DNA from: Oscillospiraceae bacterium
GTDB lineage: Bacteria; Bacillota; Clostridia; Oscillospirales; WRJC01
Length of the DNA stretch: 61,166 nt
NCBI GenBank assembly: GCA_009780985.1
Contig: WQYZ01000003.1
Location: forward strand, 1-61,166
Direction: 5' to 3'
The position numbers and the translations under genes are program-made. The notes under the pieces are model-generated. The model did not search any database. It saw only the letters and a list, made by a program, of their open reading frames with translations, and was not told where the DNA came from. Numbering within the stretch: the first letter of the stretch is position 1; each line of letters starts with the position of its first letter. This document shows, piece by piece, positions 8,906 to 17,814 of the stretch.

Positions 8906-10270
8906 TTAATTCCCCGGCACGGCAACAGTTGTATCTGGAACCTCTGTTGTGTCTGGAATATTTGCCATTCCGGTCGTATCCGCCGAATTTGACGTATCTG
9001 TAGTATCCGGCACATCGGCGGGTTTTTCAAGAACCATTTTCCCGTTGTCGAACCATCCCGAATATGTTCTGCCGCTTGTCCAGTAATATGTCCCCCACCC
9101 GTGCATGGTGTTGTGCATAAAATCCCCCTCATAGTATTCGCCCGAAGCCCATGTATATTTGCCTGTCCCGTTATACGAATCATTTTCAAAATTGCCCTCG
9201 TACACGTCTCCGTTCGCCCATGCGTACTTGCCTTCGCCCTGTTTTACATCGTTCACATAGTTTCCGTCATATACGGACCCGTCTGCGAAAACATTCACTC
9301 CATGTCCGTTTTTCATATTATTTTTAAAACTCCCGGTATAAGAAGTACCGTCGCTCCATGTGAATACACCGTCGCCTTCTTTTTGACCGTTTAATATGTT
9401 TCCGACATAACTGTCGCCCTGAGCAAATAAAAATTCGCACTTCCCGGTTTTTTCGTCCGCGGCAAAATCGCCGTAATATATATCTCCGCTTTTATAATAA
9501 TACAAGCCTTTGCCGTCTTTCTGAATATTGCTGTTTATCGCTCCGATATACAAATCTTCCGCGTGGCCGCCTTTTTCGTAATATATTCTGTATATGTCAT
9601 ACGCAGGGTATAAATTTATTATATTGCCGCTGGCAAGCGTGAAAGTCGCAAAAGTTATCTGTTCGCTGTTTACAAACTGCAAAACGTCGCCTTTGTACAC
9701 TTTTGATTTATCGTCCTGCTGCGACACGTCAAAATCCACATATGACGATGTATTTGTTTTTGTAGCCACTAAAATCCACACTTTTCCGTCAGACGTGTGA
9801 ATTTCGCCGTATTTTATGTTATTCTTATCGGATTGATAATTTTTTATCAAAGTGCCGAAATCTTCTTTATGAAACATTATTCTGTCGTCCGAAGTGTTAA
9901 ATATAAAATTGTTCATCGGAAAATAATCCGTCATTTCTTTCGGCAAAGTATCGTTTATAATTTTTAAAACGTCGTCTGCGGGCGTAAGATTCAGAATTTT
10001 AAGCTGCCCGGCAAGATTCTTGTCTTTGATTTCTACCGTATAAAATTTCTGCAGACCGATACTCGCAACGGTATCTTCAAACCACATACTGCCGTTTGCT
10101 ATATTGCCGCTTTTGTCTACGCTGCCGAAATATTTTATTCCGGTATCCGCAGTTTTCATGTATCTTAAACCGGATTGATATATTATAATCACAACCGCTA
10201 TTATACAAATAATGGCGGCAATAAATATTGAAAGTATTATCGCGCCCGTTCTGTGATATTTTCTTTTCAT
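8906..10270 (-). CDS. MORN-repeat membrane protein
   Basis: The 454-residue protein has one N-terminal transmembrane helix (about 11-31), a region of about 200 residues without a recognised fold, and then about seven MORN repeats (roughly 245-415) with the usual G-x-Y-x-G-x-F/W rhythm, for example GDVYEGNFENDSYNGTGKY. The tail is a Pro/Asp/Thr-rich low-complexity segment ending in VPGN. The single N-terminal helix suggests the repeats lie outside the cell. In bacteria MORN repeats are poorly understood; lipid binding is proposed in eukaryotes. The start has AAGGGTG about a dozen bases upstream. It follows another small membrane protein gene 35 bp away on the same strand. Confidence 0.85.
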   Translation of the reverse strand: MKRKYHRTGAIILSIFIAAIICIIAVVIIIYQSGLRYMKTADTGIKYFGSVDKSGNIANGSMWFEDTVASIGLQKFYTVEIKDKNLAGQLKILNLTPADDVLKIINDTLPKEMTDYFPMNNFIFNTSDDRIMFHKEDFGTLIKNYQSDKNNIKYGEIHTSDGKVWILVATKTNTSSYVDFDVSQQDDKSKVYKGDVLQFVNSEQITFATFTLASGNIINLYPAYDIYRIYYEKGGHAEDLYIGAINSNIQKDGKGLYYYKSGDIYYGDFAADEKTGKCEFLFAQGDSYVGNILNGQKEGDGVFTWSDGTSYTGSFKNNMKNGHGVNVFADGSVYDGNYVNDVKQGEGKYAWANGDVYEGNFENDSYNGTGKYTWASGEYYEGDFMHNTMHGWGTYYWTSGRTYSGWFDNGKMVLEKPADVPDTTDTSNSADTTGMANIPDTTEVPDTTVAVPGN

Positions 10271-10305
10271 ATAAATATTTTAACACCCTTATTAATTTAT
10301 TAAAC

Positions 10306-10806
10306 TCAGCCGCCGTTATTAGTGCCGAACATATTGCTGAAAACTGTAGACGCGTAATTTAAAAGAGACGGCAAATAAAGCAATACTAACGCAGAGAATA
10401 TAAAAAAAACTATGATTACAGCGGCAAGCATTAATACATCTACATCTTTTCCGCCGTACATTCTGCCTGCCCTGTATAATTTATCTTCGGGAATATAATA
10501 TGCGCCGGCAATATTATTATGGGTATTGCCTATTATTTGCCCATCGCTGTCTACGTCTAAAACATTGTCTTTGCGCTCCAAAACGATTTTACGCAAAGTT
10601 CCTCTATTTCTCAGAGCAAAAGAAATAAATATATTTTTCCTGATTTTTAAATCTTCAAAAGTCTTAGCAAACGCAGGATGAACCGCTTCGGCTTTTATAA
10701 GAGCTTTAACAAATCTGCCTATAACAAGTTTATTATATCCGACAACTAAGACTGCGACTATAACCCCTGCGAATATTCCCTGTAAAATGTAATCGAGAGA
10801 AAGCAT
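10306..10806 (-). CDS. Small membrane protein of unknown function
   Basis: The 166-residue protein has an N-terminal transmembrane helix (about 7-26), a basic cytoplasmic or external core of about 90 residues with the notable stretch AGAYYIPEDKLYRAGRMYG, and a second strongly hydrophobic helix (about 123-147). I do not recognise the family. It lies between serS and the MORN-repeat gene on the same strand, so all three could be co-transcribed. The codon pattern is consistent with its neighbours, and the start ATG at 10806 has AAAGGA upstream at a long distance. Confidence 0.7.
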   Translation of the reverse strand: MLSLDYILQGIFAGVIVAVLVVGYNKLVIGRFVKALIKAEAVHPAFAKTFEDLKIRKNIFISFALRNRGTLRKIVLERKDNVLDVDSDGQIIGNTHNNIAGAYYIPEDKLYRAGRMYGGKDVDVLMLAAVIIVFFIFSALVLLYLPSLLNYASTVFSNMFGTNNGG

Positions 10807-10875
10807 TTATACACACACCGGTCCTTTCTATCATAAATTATAATATATAATAATCAAACTTAACAAATCTAAAAA

Positions 10876-10891
10876 TGTTTCACGTGAAACA
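10876..10891. promoter_or_regulatory. parS centromere site 1
   Basis: TGTTTCACGTGAAACA is a perfect 16-bp palindrome identical to the canonical ParB/Spo0J binding site. It lies just downstream of the serS stop codon. Confidence 0.95.
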
Positions 10892-10901
10892 TTTTACCGC
10901 A

Positions 10902-12194
10902 TCATTTTTTCCTTTTTTCGATTAAAGTCTGACCGCCCATATACGGTCTCAAGACTTCCGGAATCGTGACCGTACCGTCCGCATTTTGATAATTTTCAAG
11001 AATACACGCTGTTGTTCTCCCGACAGCTACACCGGAGCCGTTCAATGTGTGGATAAACTGCGCCTTGTCTTTCTGGTTTCTTTTATATCTGATATTTGCC
11101 CGCCGCGCCTGAAAATCTTCGTAGTTGGAACATGACGAAATTTCCACGTAACGCTCATATGACGGCATATAGACTTCCAAGTCGTACGTCTTTGCGCTGC
11201 CGAAACCGACATCGCCCGTGCATAACAGCGAAACCCTGTATGCAAATCCCAATCCTTGCAAAACTTTTTCGGCATCAGCCGTGAGCTTTTCGTGTTCTTC
11301 ATATGAATTTTCAGGCAGCGCAAATTTTACAAGCTCGACTTTATTAAACTGGTGCTGTCTTACAAGACCCCTTGTGTCTCTGCCCGCGCTCCCAGCTTCG
11401 GATCTGAAACACGCCGTATACGCGCAGTATTTTATCGGCTCGGCGTTTTCAAACATCAATATCTCATTTGCGTGATAATTTGTAACTGGGACTTCTGCAG
11501 TCGGCGCCAAAAAATAATCTGTGCCGCTTAACTTAAACGCGTCTTCTTCAAATTTCGGAAGCTGCCCCGTGCCAATCATGGAATTTCTGTTGACAATAAA
11601 AGGCGGAAGGATTTCCGTATATCCCGATTTTGCATGAGTGTCGAGAAAATAATTAATAACAGCCCTTTCCAGTCTCGCGCCGTCGCCTATATAAAAATGA
11701 AATCTCGCTCCCGTAACTTTAGCGGCGTTTTCGGGGTCGAGAATACCGAGCTTCTCCCCTATTTCCCAGTGCGGAAGCGGAGCAAAATCAAATTTTCGCG
11801 GTTCGCCTATAATTCTGACGACCGGATTTTCTTTGTCGTCTTTGCCAACCGGCACTGATTTGTGCGGCAGATTTGGGATTCCGTAAAGTATATTATCTAT
11901 TTTACCGTCGATTTCTTTGATTATAATATCGGCTTCTTTTATTTTATCCGCAATCTCTTTCATTTGATTTAAAAGGTCCGACGTATCTTTTCCCTCTTTT
12001 TTGAGTGCGGGTATTTCTTTTGACACCTGATTTTGTTTTGCTTTCATTTGTTCTGCGTTATATATCAGTTCGTTGCGTTTAGTATATAATTCGACAGCCC
12101 GATTTATTTCGCTGTCGAAATTTTTGCTATTGCGTTCGTTCAGTCTTGTTTTAACAAAATCTGTATTGTCTTTGATAAACTTTATGTCAAGCAT
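10902..12194 (-). CDS. serS: Seryl-tRNA synthetase
   Basis: The enzyme charges tRNA-Ser with serine in the cytoplasm and is a class II synthetase. The 430-residue length is typical. Residues 1-110 form the long coiled-coil arm that grips the tRNA variable loop. Class II motif 2 is seen as [19 protein letters not shown] and motif 3 as [16 protein letters not shown], followed by the usual [11 protein letters not shown] ending. The start ATG has a good GGAGG about seven bases upstream. The gene is bracketed by parS sites 1 and 2 and follows spo0J on the same strand, with only 64 bp between them, too short for a T-box leader. Confidence 0.98.
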   Translation of the reverse strand: MLDIKFIKDNTDFVKTRLNERNSKNFDSEINRAVELYTKRNELIYNAEQMKAKQNQVSKEIPALKKEGKDTSDLLNQMKEIADKIKEADIIIKEIDGKIDNILYGIPNLPHKSVPVGKDDKENPVVRIIGEPRKFDFAPLPHWEIGEKLGILDPENAAKVTGARFHFYIGDGARLERAVINYFLDTHAKSGYTEILPPFIVNRNSMIGTGQLPKFEEDAFKLSGTDYFLAPTAEVPVTNYHANEILMFENAEPIKYCAYTACFRSEAGSAGRDTRGLVRQHQFNKVELVKFALPENSYEEHEKLTADAEKVLQGLGFAYRVSLLCTGDVGFGSAKTYDLEVYMPSYERYVEISSCSNYEDFQARRANIRYKRNQKDKAQFIHTLNGSGVAVGRTTACILENYQNADGTVTIPEVLRPYMGGQTLIEKRKK

Positions 12195-12230
12195 GATTTT
12201 CCTCCAAAATTATATAAACAATCTTAAAAA

Positions 12231-12246
12231 TGTTTCACGTGAAACA
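12231..12246. promoter_or_regulatory. parS centromere site 2
   Basis: A perfect TGTTTCACGTGAAACA palindrome lies between the spo0J stop codon and serS. Confidence 0.95.
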
Positions 12247-12258
12247 TTTATCTGTGTT

Positions 12259-13200
12259 TTATATCTCATTTTCTTCAAATATATTTTCCCCGCATAAAAC
12301 TTTTATTATACTCTCAAGTTCGTCGTTGTCTTTATATTCTATTTCGAGCTTACCGTGATTGGCCCCCTGTTTCTTTGCCTTATTTATCACTACTTTTCTG
12401 CCAAACACTTCGGAAATTTTTTGCTGAAGATTTTTTATGTAGACGGCTTCTTGACTTTTTGCGTTTTCGCTGTCGTTTCTCTCTCTTATATCTTCGTCCG
12501 ACGATTCGAATACGCTTTCAAGCGATGAGCTTTTTCTCATTTTGACAATTTTTTCGGTATCTCTTACAGATAAGTCATTTTTAATTATACGCTGGGAAAT
12601 CATAACCTGCTCGTCCGGACTGTCTATTGCTAGTAACGCTCTCGCGTGCCCCGCCGACAATTCGTTGCTCTCAATATATTTCAATATTTCATCCGGCAAA
12701 GAGAGCAATCTTAAAGCGTTTGCGACGACCGAACGACTCTTTGCAACCTGACGCGATATTTCTTCCTGCGTCATATCGTAATGGTCGGCAAGATATTTAT
12801 ATCCCATAGCTTCTTCTATAGGATTCAAATCTTCTCTTTGCAAATTTTCTACCATAGTCATTTCGGTCGCGGTTAAATCGTCCACGTTTTTTATAACTAC
12901 AGGCACTTCGTCCAGCCCCGCCATTTTTGCGGCGCGCCAGCGTCTCTCCCCCGCTATTATCTGATAATAGCCGTTCGGTTGACTTCTGACGACTATCGGC
13001 TGAATTATGCCGTGTTTCGCAATAGAATCCGCAAGTTCTGCCAGAGCTTCTTTATTAAAATCTTTTCTCGGCTGCGTTTTCTTGGGTTCTATATGCGTAG
13101 TGCGCATAACCGTTATATCCCTGTTATCGATTGTCATATCTATAGAATTGTCGGCAAACAAAGCGGCGATTCCGTTCCCCAATCCCGTCTTTTTAGCCAT
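12259..13200 (-). CDS. spo0J: Chromosome partitioning protein ParB/Spo0J
   Basis: ParB-family CTP-dependent clamp that loads at parS and spreads to organise the origin region. The 313 residues show the CTP-binding N-domain with IIAGERRWRAAKMAG and ENLQREDLNPIEEA (about 80-130), the helix-turn-helix region MTQEEISRQVAKSRSVVANALRLLSLP, and a C-terminal dimerisation domain. The N-terminus KKTGLGNGIAALF resembles the ParA-interacting tail of Spo0J. It starts 6 bp after the soj stop codon, with AAAGGGG inside the end of soj, so the pair is translationally coupled. I call this one Spo0J rather than Noc from its adjacency to soj and its N-terminal tail. Confidence 0.95.
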   Translation of the reverse strand: MAKKTGLGNGIAALFADNSIDMTIDNRDITVMRTTHIEPKKTQPRKDFNKEALAELADSIAKHGIIQPIVVRSQPNGYYQIIAGERRWRAAKMAGLDEVPVVIKNVDDLTATEMTMVENLQREDLNPIEEAMGYKYLADHYDMTQEEISRQVAKSRSVVANALRLLSLPDEILKYIESNELSAGHARALLAIDSPDEQVMISQRIIKNDLSVRDTEKIVKMRKSSSLESVFESSDEDIRERNDSENAKSQEAVYIKNLQQKISEVFGRKVVINKAKKQGANHGKLEIEYKDNDELESIIKVLCGENIFEENEI

Positions 13201-13206
13201 ATATTT

Positions 13207-13992
13207 TTATACCCCTTTCATACATATCCTATCAATTTCTTTTGCCAAATCCATGTAACAGTCATTGACTTTCGACGCTTTATCGTAATAATAAATTGGC
13301 ATTCCCTGAGTTTGCGATTCGCCTAATTTTACCGTTCGCGGCACTAATGTTTTTAATATTTGGTCCGGGAAGATTTTTTTCAATTCTTCGAGCATTTGTA
13401 TAGAGAGGTTTAATCTGCCGTCGTACATCGTAATTAATATGCCTGCGATAGCAATCTTGGGATTATATAACTGTTTAACCCGTCTGATTGTTTGGGTGAG
13501 CATCGCAAGTCCTTCCAAAGCAAAAAATTCGCACTGCAGCGGCACAACTATATAATCGCTTGCCACTAGCGCATTTATTGTCAGAACCCCAAGAGACGGC
13601 TGACAGTCTATTATAATATAATCGAAATCTTTTTCCGCAGTCAAAACGGTATTCTTAAATCTGAAATGTCTTTCAGAGACAGATACAGTTTCGTCCTCGA
13701 CAAATTCAATCTCAGCTCCCGCCAAGTTTAAATTCGACGGCAGCAGCCAGAGATTTTCATATTTCGTTTTTAATTTTGCTTCATCAACAGAACTTCTCCC
13801 TATAATCACGTCGTATATTGAGAGCGATAAACTTCTTTTATCCTGAAATCCAACGCCGCTTGTAGTATTAGACTGCGGGTCCAGGTCGCACAGCAAGACT
13901 TTTTTACCAAGAACTCCGAGAGACGCCGCAATGTTGATTGCCGATGTAGTTTTGCCGACCCCGCCTTTTTGGTTTGCGAATGATATTACCAT
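13207..13992 (-). CDS. soj: Chromosome partitioning ATPase ParA/Soj
   Basis: Walker-type ATPase of 261 residues that works with Spo0J in origin segregation and control of replication initiation. The deviant Walker A KGGVGKTT lies at 9-16, FDYIIIDCQPSLG marks the Walker B region, and LCDLDPQSNTT is the conserved A-prime motif. I chose the ATG at 13992, with AAAGGA about eleven bases upstream; an in-frame TTG at 14001 sits too close to that site. It is flanked upstream by two parS sites and directly precedes spo0J. Confidence 0.96.
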   Translation of the reverse strand: MVISFANQKGGVGKTTSAINIAASLGVLGKKVLLCDLDPQSNTTSGVGFQDKRSLSLSIYDVIIGRSSVDEAKLKTKYENLWLLPSNLNLAGAEIEFVEDETVSVSERHFRFKNTVLTAEKDFDYIIIDCQPSLGVLTINALVASDYIVVPLQCEFFALEGLAMLTQTIRRVKQLYNPKIAIAGILITMYDGRLNLSIQMLEELKKIFPDQILKTLVPRTVKLGESQTQGMPIYYYDKASKVNDCYMDLAKEIDRICMKGV

Positions 13993-14128
13993 AGTATTCA
14001 ATGTCCTTTTTTTATTTATATTTGATACTGTGTTTTATTATACCAACATAAACAAAAAAAGTCAATATATTTGCTTCAAATTTTATACTAAATCTTATAT
14101 TCGTTTGCGATTTGTTAAAACATATAAA

Positions 14129-14144
14129 TGTTTCACGTGAAACA
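14129..14144. promoter_or_regulatory. parS centromere site 3
   Basis: A perfect TGTTTCACGTGAAACA palindrome lies between noc and soj, 37 bp from parS site 4 centre to centre. Confidence 0.95.
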
Positions 14145-14165
14145 TTTTTGGCATACTCCCATTTT

Positions 14166-14181
14166 TGTTTCACGTGAAACA
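14166..14181. promoter_or_regulatory. parS centromere site 4
   Basis: A perfect TGTTTCACGTGAAACA palindrome lies just downstream of the noc stop codon and makes a tandem pair with site 3. Confidence 0.95.
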
Positions 14182-14199
14182 TTCTGTTTTTATATTTTT

Positions 14200-15147
14200 C
14201 TATGCTTTCCTTTTCGGAACAGTCAGACAGATTTCTATATATTCTCCTTTATCTGTTTTTTCGCTCTTTATATCTATTCCGCTCTGCGCAACTGTGTCCA
14301 CGGCTTTATCTATCGTATTTAAAAATAAACGTATATCTTTTACTATAATCGTCTGTCTCGGATTTTTTTCACGCGTAATTTCTTTTTCTTTTCCGGCGAT
14401 AATTTTGTCTATATATTTATCTGTGGACGATACGTTCATAGCCCGTTTTATCACAGTGTTTAATACATTTTTACGTTCTTCGTCGTCTTGTATCCTAATT
14501 ACCGACCGCGCATGCCTTTCTGTTAATCCGTATTCTGTAATTAGATTTTGTTCTTCTTTCGAAAGCTTCAAAATCCTGAGTTTATTCGCTATATAAGACT
14601 GACTGACTGATAATCTTCTCGCGGTCTGCTCCTGAGTATAACCGAACATTTCGATTAATTTCTGCACCGCTCGCGCCTGCTCGAAAAAATTCAAATCTTC
14701 TCTTTGCAGATTTTCTATTATAGCCATTTCGGCGGAAATCTGTCTGTCTGCATTGATTATAACGCATGGAACAGTTTCCATAAATAAAAGTACCGCCGCT
14801 CTCAACCTTCTTTCCCCGGAAATGAGTTCGTAAACCGGTTGATTATCCCCGCTCTCGGTCACGGATTCACGATTCGCTAATCTGACCGACAACGGCTGTA
14901 TTATACCATAGTCTTTTATACTCTGCGCAAGTCCGTAAAGGGAACGTTCGTCAAATTCTCTTCTCGGCTGATTGGGATTCGGCGCTATATTTTTAATTGG
15001 GATATTGTATATCAGGTTTTGAATATTTTGAATTTTCGTCAACTGTTCTTCTTCCCTGTTTACTGTATTAATTGTATTTGTCCGCGTATTGCTGCTGACG
15101 ATAGTTTTTTCTTTTTTGTTTACATCTGTTTTAAATAAATTGAGCAT
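14200..15147 (-). CDS. noc: Nucleoid occlusion-like ParB paralogue (Noc)
   Basis: Second ParB-family protein, about 315 residues. It carries the CTP-binding motifs SGERRLRAAVLL and ENLQREDLNFFEQA and the helix-turn-helix segment YTQEQTARRLSVSQSYIANKLRILKLS. In Bacillus the gene between rsmG and soj is noc, whose product binds its own sites and blocks division over DNA; position and similarity point to the same here. No Noc-type ATTTCCCGGGAAAT site was noticed in the window, so binding specificity is open. Start is uncertain: the ATG at 15147 has GGAA six bases upstream, while a GTG at 15159 is in frame. A terminator separates it from rsmG. Confidence 0.88.
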   Translation of the reverse strand: MLNLFKTDVNKKEKTIVSSNTRTNTINTVNREEEQLTKIQNIQNLIYNIPIKNIAPNPNQPRREFDERSLYGLAQSIKDYGIIQPLSVRLANRESVTESGDNQPVYELISGERRLRAAVLLFMETVPCVIINADRQISAEMAIIENLQREDLNFFEQARAVQKLIEMFGYTQEQTARRLSVSQSYIANKLRILKLSKEEQNLITEYGLTERHARSVIRIQDDEERKNVLNTVIKRAMNVSSTDKYIDKIIAGKEKEITREKNPRQTIIVKDIRLFLNTIDKAVDTVAQSGIDIKSEKTDKGEYIEICLTVPKRKA

Positions 15148-15288
15148 ATGTATTTCCACAACCCTCTCGTTACATCATTTTTCTTTATATATTATTTTAT
15201 AAATTTACTGTCTGTATATTATCATATTTTTTCGCATATTATTGTCGTATTGCGCATAAAAAAAACATAAAATAATAATATAAAACAC

Positions 15289-15316
15289 AAAAAATCCCGT
15301 TTATAAGGGATTTTTT
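15289..15316 (-). terminator. Rho-independent terminator of rsmG
   Basis: AAAAAATCCC pairs with GGGATTTTTT around an eight-base loop. The rsmG stop codon (15301-15303) lies inside the loop, so the last codons form one arm of the hairpin. Confidence 0.75.
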
Positions 15317-16035
15317 GATATATTAGAAAAACTTCTCGGATATTTTGGCGATGTCTTTTTTAATTTTTTTATTTTTATTAAAATTCTTTTATTATCTTCT
15401 TCTTGTGAAATATTAAAATTTACAGTTTCTGTTATATGCAGGTCTAAAACTTTAATGGCATTTTCGGATTCTTTTATTTCTTCACCGGAATTTTTGCTTT
15501 TGTACGAGATAAAATATCCGCCGGATTTTATAAACGGAACCGCAAGCTCGCATAGAATATTCAATTTAGCCACTGCCCGCGAAACGGCGAAATCATATTT
15601 TTCTCTGAACTCTATATCTTTTCCCGTATCTTCTGCCCTGCTGCAAATAAATACGTTTTCATGTTTGCATTCTAATTTATTTAAAACATTTTTTATGAAG
15701 TTTATCTTTTTATTTGAACTGTCAAGAAAAGTTATACTCAAATCATTGCGCATTATATATAAAGGCACGGACGGAAATCCCGCCCCTGCTCCTATATCAA
15801 TAAGCGACGAATTTTCCGGTAAGTCAAAATATTTTAAAACAGAAACGGAATCTATATAATGCTTTTGAATCATATCGTCTATATCCGTTATTGCGGTCAG
15901 ATTATATTTTTCGTTTTCGCATATAAGATATTCTGTAAAAATATAAAAATCCCGAAGTATTTTTTCGTCGAATGTAATCCCGAAATTTGTGAAATAATAT
16001 GTAAACTTTCCTTTGAATACATCAAAATCAATCAT
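15301..16035 (-). CDS. rsmG: 16S rRNA (guanine-527-N7)-methyltransferase RsmG
   Basis: SAM-dependent methyltransferase that modifies G527 of 16S rRNA. The 244 residues include the YNLTAI segment, the SAM-binding motif DIGAGAGFPSVPLYI at about 76-90, and the family motif DFAVSRAVAKLNILCELAVPF. The C-terminus runs straight into a transcription terminator. It overlaps the end of trmK by 8 bp, so the two are probably translated together. It sits upstream of noc-soj-spo0J as in Bacillus, but its usual upstream partners mnmE and mnmG are replaced by trmK and unrelated genes. Confidence 0.96.
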   Translation of the reverse strand: MIDFDVFKGKFTYYFTNFGITFDEKILRDFYIFTEYLICENEKYNLTAITDIDDMIQKHYIDSVSVLKYFDLPENSSLIDIGAGAGFPSVPLYIMRNDLSITFLDSSNKKINFIKNVLNKLECKHENVFICSRAEDTGKDIEFREKYDFAVSRAVAKLNILCELAVPFIKSGGYFISYKSKNSGEEIKESENAIKVLDLHITETVNFNISQEEDNKRILIKIKKLKKTSPKYPRSFSNISKNPL

Positions 16036-16729
16036 AATTTTTCAACTCCGATATAAGATTTTCTATGTCTTTGTAATATCCGAATTCCGTTTTTATATTA
16101 AACTTTTCATCGCATTTTTCGTCTAAGTCGATTAATATATTATATAATTTCCCAATCACTTTATTTATATATCCAGGGTGTTTTATATTTTTCCCGGCGA
16201 TTATTTCTATTGGTTTCGGTTCATAATATTTTCCGATAAATACGGCGCATATTATATTATACAGCCTGTTTTCATCTTCGACAACATTCTCTTTTGTTAA
16301 ATCAAACCCGCTTTTATATAAAAATTCCCGCAGAAATTCAACTTTTGTATTCGGCTGTAAAATAAAATTAATATTTTCCATATTGTCTGTTTCTATATTT
16401 TTTATTATCTGTGAAATATTTTCCCCGCCTATACCTGCGATAACTATATCCGTGACTTCATACAATTCTGCAAGCCCCAAAAGTCCGTCAGATAAAACCG
16501 GTATAATTATATTTTCGGATATATCATATTTTTTTAAATTCTTTTTTATTTTCGTTATCGAATTTACGCTTATATCAAGCGCATATGCTTTTTTTATCTT
16601 TTTATTTTGCCACAGCCAGATTGGCAAATATGCGTGGTCGCTTCCTACGTCGGCAATTATGTCTCCCGCTATCATTTCTGCGATCGCCTTTAATCTGCTA
16701 TCTATAGATATATTTATATTCCGATTCAC
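16028..16729 (-). CDS. trmK: tRNA (adenine-22-N1)-methyltransferase TrmK
   Basis: SAM-dependent enzyme expected to methylate A22 of tRNA. About 233 residues show DSRLKAIAEMI at the start, the SAM motif ADVGSDHAYLPIWL, DGLLGLAELYEVTDIVIAGIGGENI and ILQPNTKVEFLREFLY, all characteristic of the family. I favour the GTG at 16729, close to where relatives begin. The reading frame continues upstream to a GTG at 16756, but that stretch lies inside a palindromic element and is unlikely to be ancestral coding sequence. No good ribosome site is seen for the 16729 GTG (GAGG overlaps it), so the start is unsure. Confidence 0.9.
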   Translation of the reverse strand: MNRNINISIDSRLKAIAEMIAGDIIADVGSDHAYLPIWLWQNKKIKKAYALDISVNSITKIKKNLKKYDISENIIIPVLSDGLLGLAELYEVTDIVIAGIGGENISQIIKNIETDNMENINFILQPNTKVEFLREFLYKSGFDLTKENVVEDENRLYNIICAVFIGKYYEPKPIEIIAGKNIKHPGYINKVIGKLYNILIDLDEKCDEKFNIKTEFGYYKDIENLISELKNYD

Positions 16730-16736
16730 CTCGTTA

Positions 16737-16789
16737 TTCGTAGGGGGCGACTTCACGAACGTGTTCGTGCTATGGTCGTCCCCTACGAA
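16737..16789. repeat. GTAGGGG-family palindromic element, copy 1
   Basis: TTCGTAGGGG at 16737-16746 is the exact inverse of CCCCTACGAA at 16780-16789. An inner GCGAC/GTCGT pair and the perfect 16-base palindrome CACGAACGTGTTCGTG lie between them. It abuts the 5' end of trmK and belongs to a family with copies at 27938, 29061, 55203 and 58792. Confidence 0.85.
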
Positions 16790-16801
16790 TTTTTCTATAT
16801 T

Positions 16802-17404
16802 TTACGCTTTTCTAAGCGAGTTTTCGATTATCTTGAAAATCCTGTCTTTTTGCGGATGAGATACATAATAAACATAATTCCCGTAACTGCGCACTTCCGC
16901 ATTGTTTGCAGTTTCTAAAAAATTGATGTTGTTTCTGCTATTCATATTTTTTACATTTTCTTTTTGCATTTCCTGCTTTTTAGAGATTCTTTTACTCATA
17001 AAGTCTTTTATATAATCCGCATTCACTCTGTCATATAATTTAAATATTCCGATTTCGACAGCAGGATTTTCTTTTGACTGCCTTACAGAATACTTTTCTA
17101 TTTTAGACAAATCTATCACACTGTCATCATTTTTTTTATTTGACTCCGAATATAATTCTTTCGCAGTTTTTTCTGATAATTCTTTTGCTTTTATTCCGCT
17201 TTTATACACAATACAATCTGATGATTTTACTGCATCGTGTTCCGAATCGGAAAAATCGGCAAGTATTTTTTTCATTATGTCGTCAGGATTAGCTTCAACC
17301 GCCGGTTCCTTTTTTTCACAGGAATAAAGGCATGATATAAATATTATAATAACTGTTATATTAATAAGAAAGTTTATAATCTTTTTTGGTTTAATATTCC
17401 GCAT
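16802..17404 (-). CDS. DUF4358-type lipoprotein
   Basis: The 200-residue protein has a lipoprotein signal peptide ending at Cys29 (LYSC), followed by a charged linker and a domain whose pattern matches DUF4358: repeated short alpha/beta stretches, AVEIGIFKLYDRVNADYIKD in the centre and GNYVYYVSHPQKDRIFKII near the end. Function is unknown for the family, which is common in clostridia. AAAGGTG precedes the ATG. The gene lies between an RNHCP-domain gene and trmK on the same strand. Confidence 0.75.
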   Translation of the reverse strand: MRNIKPKKIINFLINITVIIIFISCLYSCEKKEPAVEANPDDIMKKILADFSDSEHDAVKSSDCIVYKSGIKAKELSEKTAKELYSESNKKNDDSVIDLSKIEKYSVRQSKENPAVEIGIFKLYDRVNADYIKDFMSKRISKKQEMQKENVKNMNSRNNINFLETANNAEVRSYGNYVYYVSHPQKDRIFKIIENSLRKA

Positions 17405-17469
17405 TTTTTAACATCACCTTTTTTAATTTGCATACCGTTTTGAATATACTTAATATTTTCCGCATTTTT

Positions 17470-17814
17470 TCATATTTTATGCCTTTCCGGATTTGTCAGT
17501 TCTATCAACAGATTGACATCGTCGTCATTTGCCGCGCGATTTCGGACTTTCGTCCCGCACCTTCTGCATTTGAACGTAATTACATACCCTTTTTTTAAAT
17601 CCGCGCTTGGTTCAGACGAAATTGGCTCCAACATTCCTCCGCATGAATTTTCCCTGTCGCCGGGCATTATATCAACGTGAAGCGAAAAAAGGCAATGCGG
17701 ACAATGGTTTCTTGAAGTATATTTCAACGGTTTAACTTCTTTCTCGCAATTTTTGCACGTAAATCCGGCGTCGTTTTTCGTAAATCTTTTATTTTTAAAT
17801 TTATTAATATCCAT
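17470..17814 (-). CDS. RNHCP-domain zinc-ribbon protein
   Basis: A 114-residue cytoplasmic protein named for its RNHCPHCLFSLHVD motif (36-47). Cysteine pairs at 20/23, 38/41 and 83/86 plus Cys58 suggest one or two zinc ribbons, and the family-typical PGDR...CGGMLEPI follows. Function of the family is unknown; the cysteine pattern suggests RNA or ribosome association, which is only a guess. The ATG has no clear ribosome site. It is the first gene of the leftward run toward trmK and rsmG. Confidence 0.85.
   Translation of the reverse strand: MDINKFKNKRFTKNDAGFTCKNCEKEVKPLKYTSRNHCPHCLFSLHVDIMPGDRENSCGGMLEPISSEPSADLKKGYVITFKCRRCGTKVRNRAANDDDVNLLIELTNPERHKI

Noticed and set aside
12195-12258. T-box leader for serS
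   Set aside because: The gap to spo0J is only 64 bp, contains parS, and lacks a T-box sequence.
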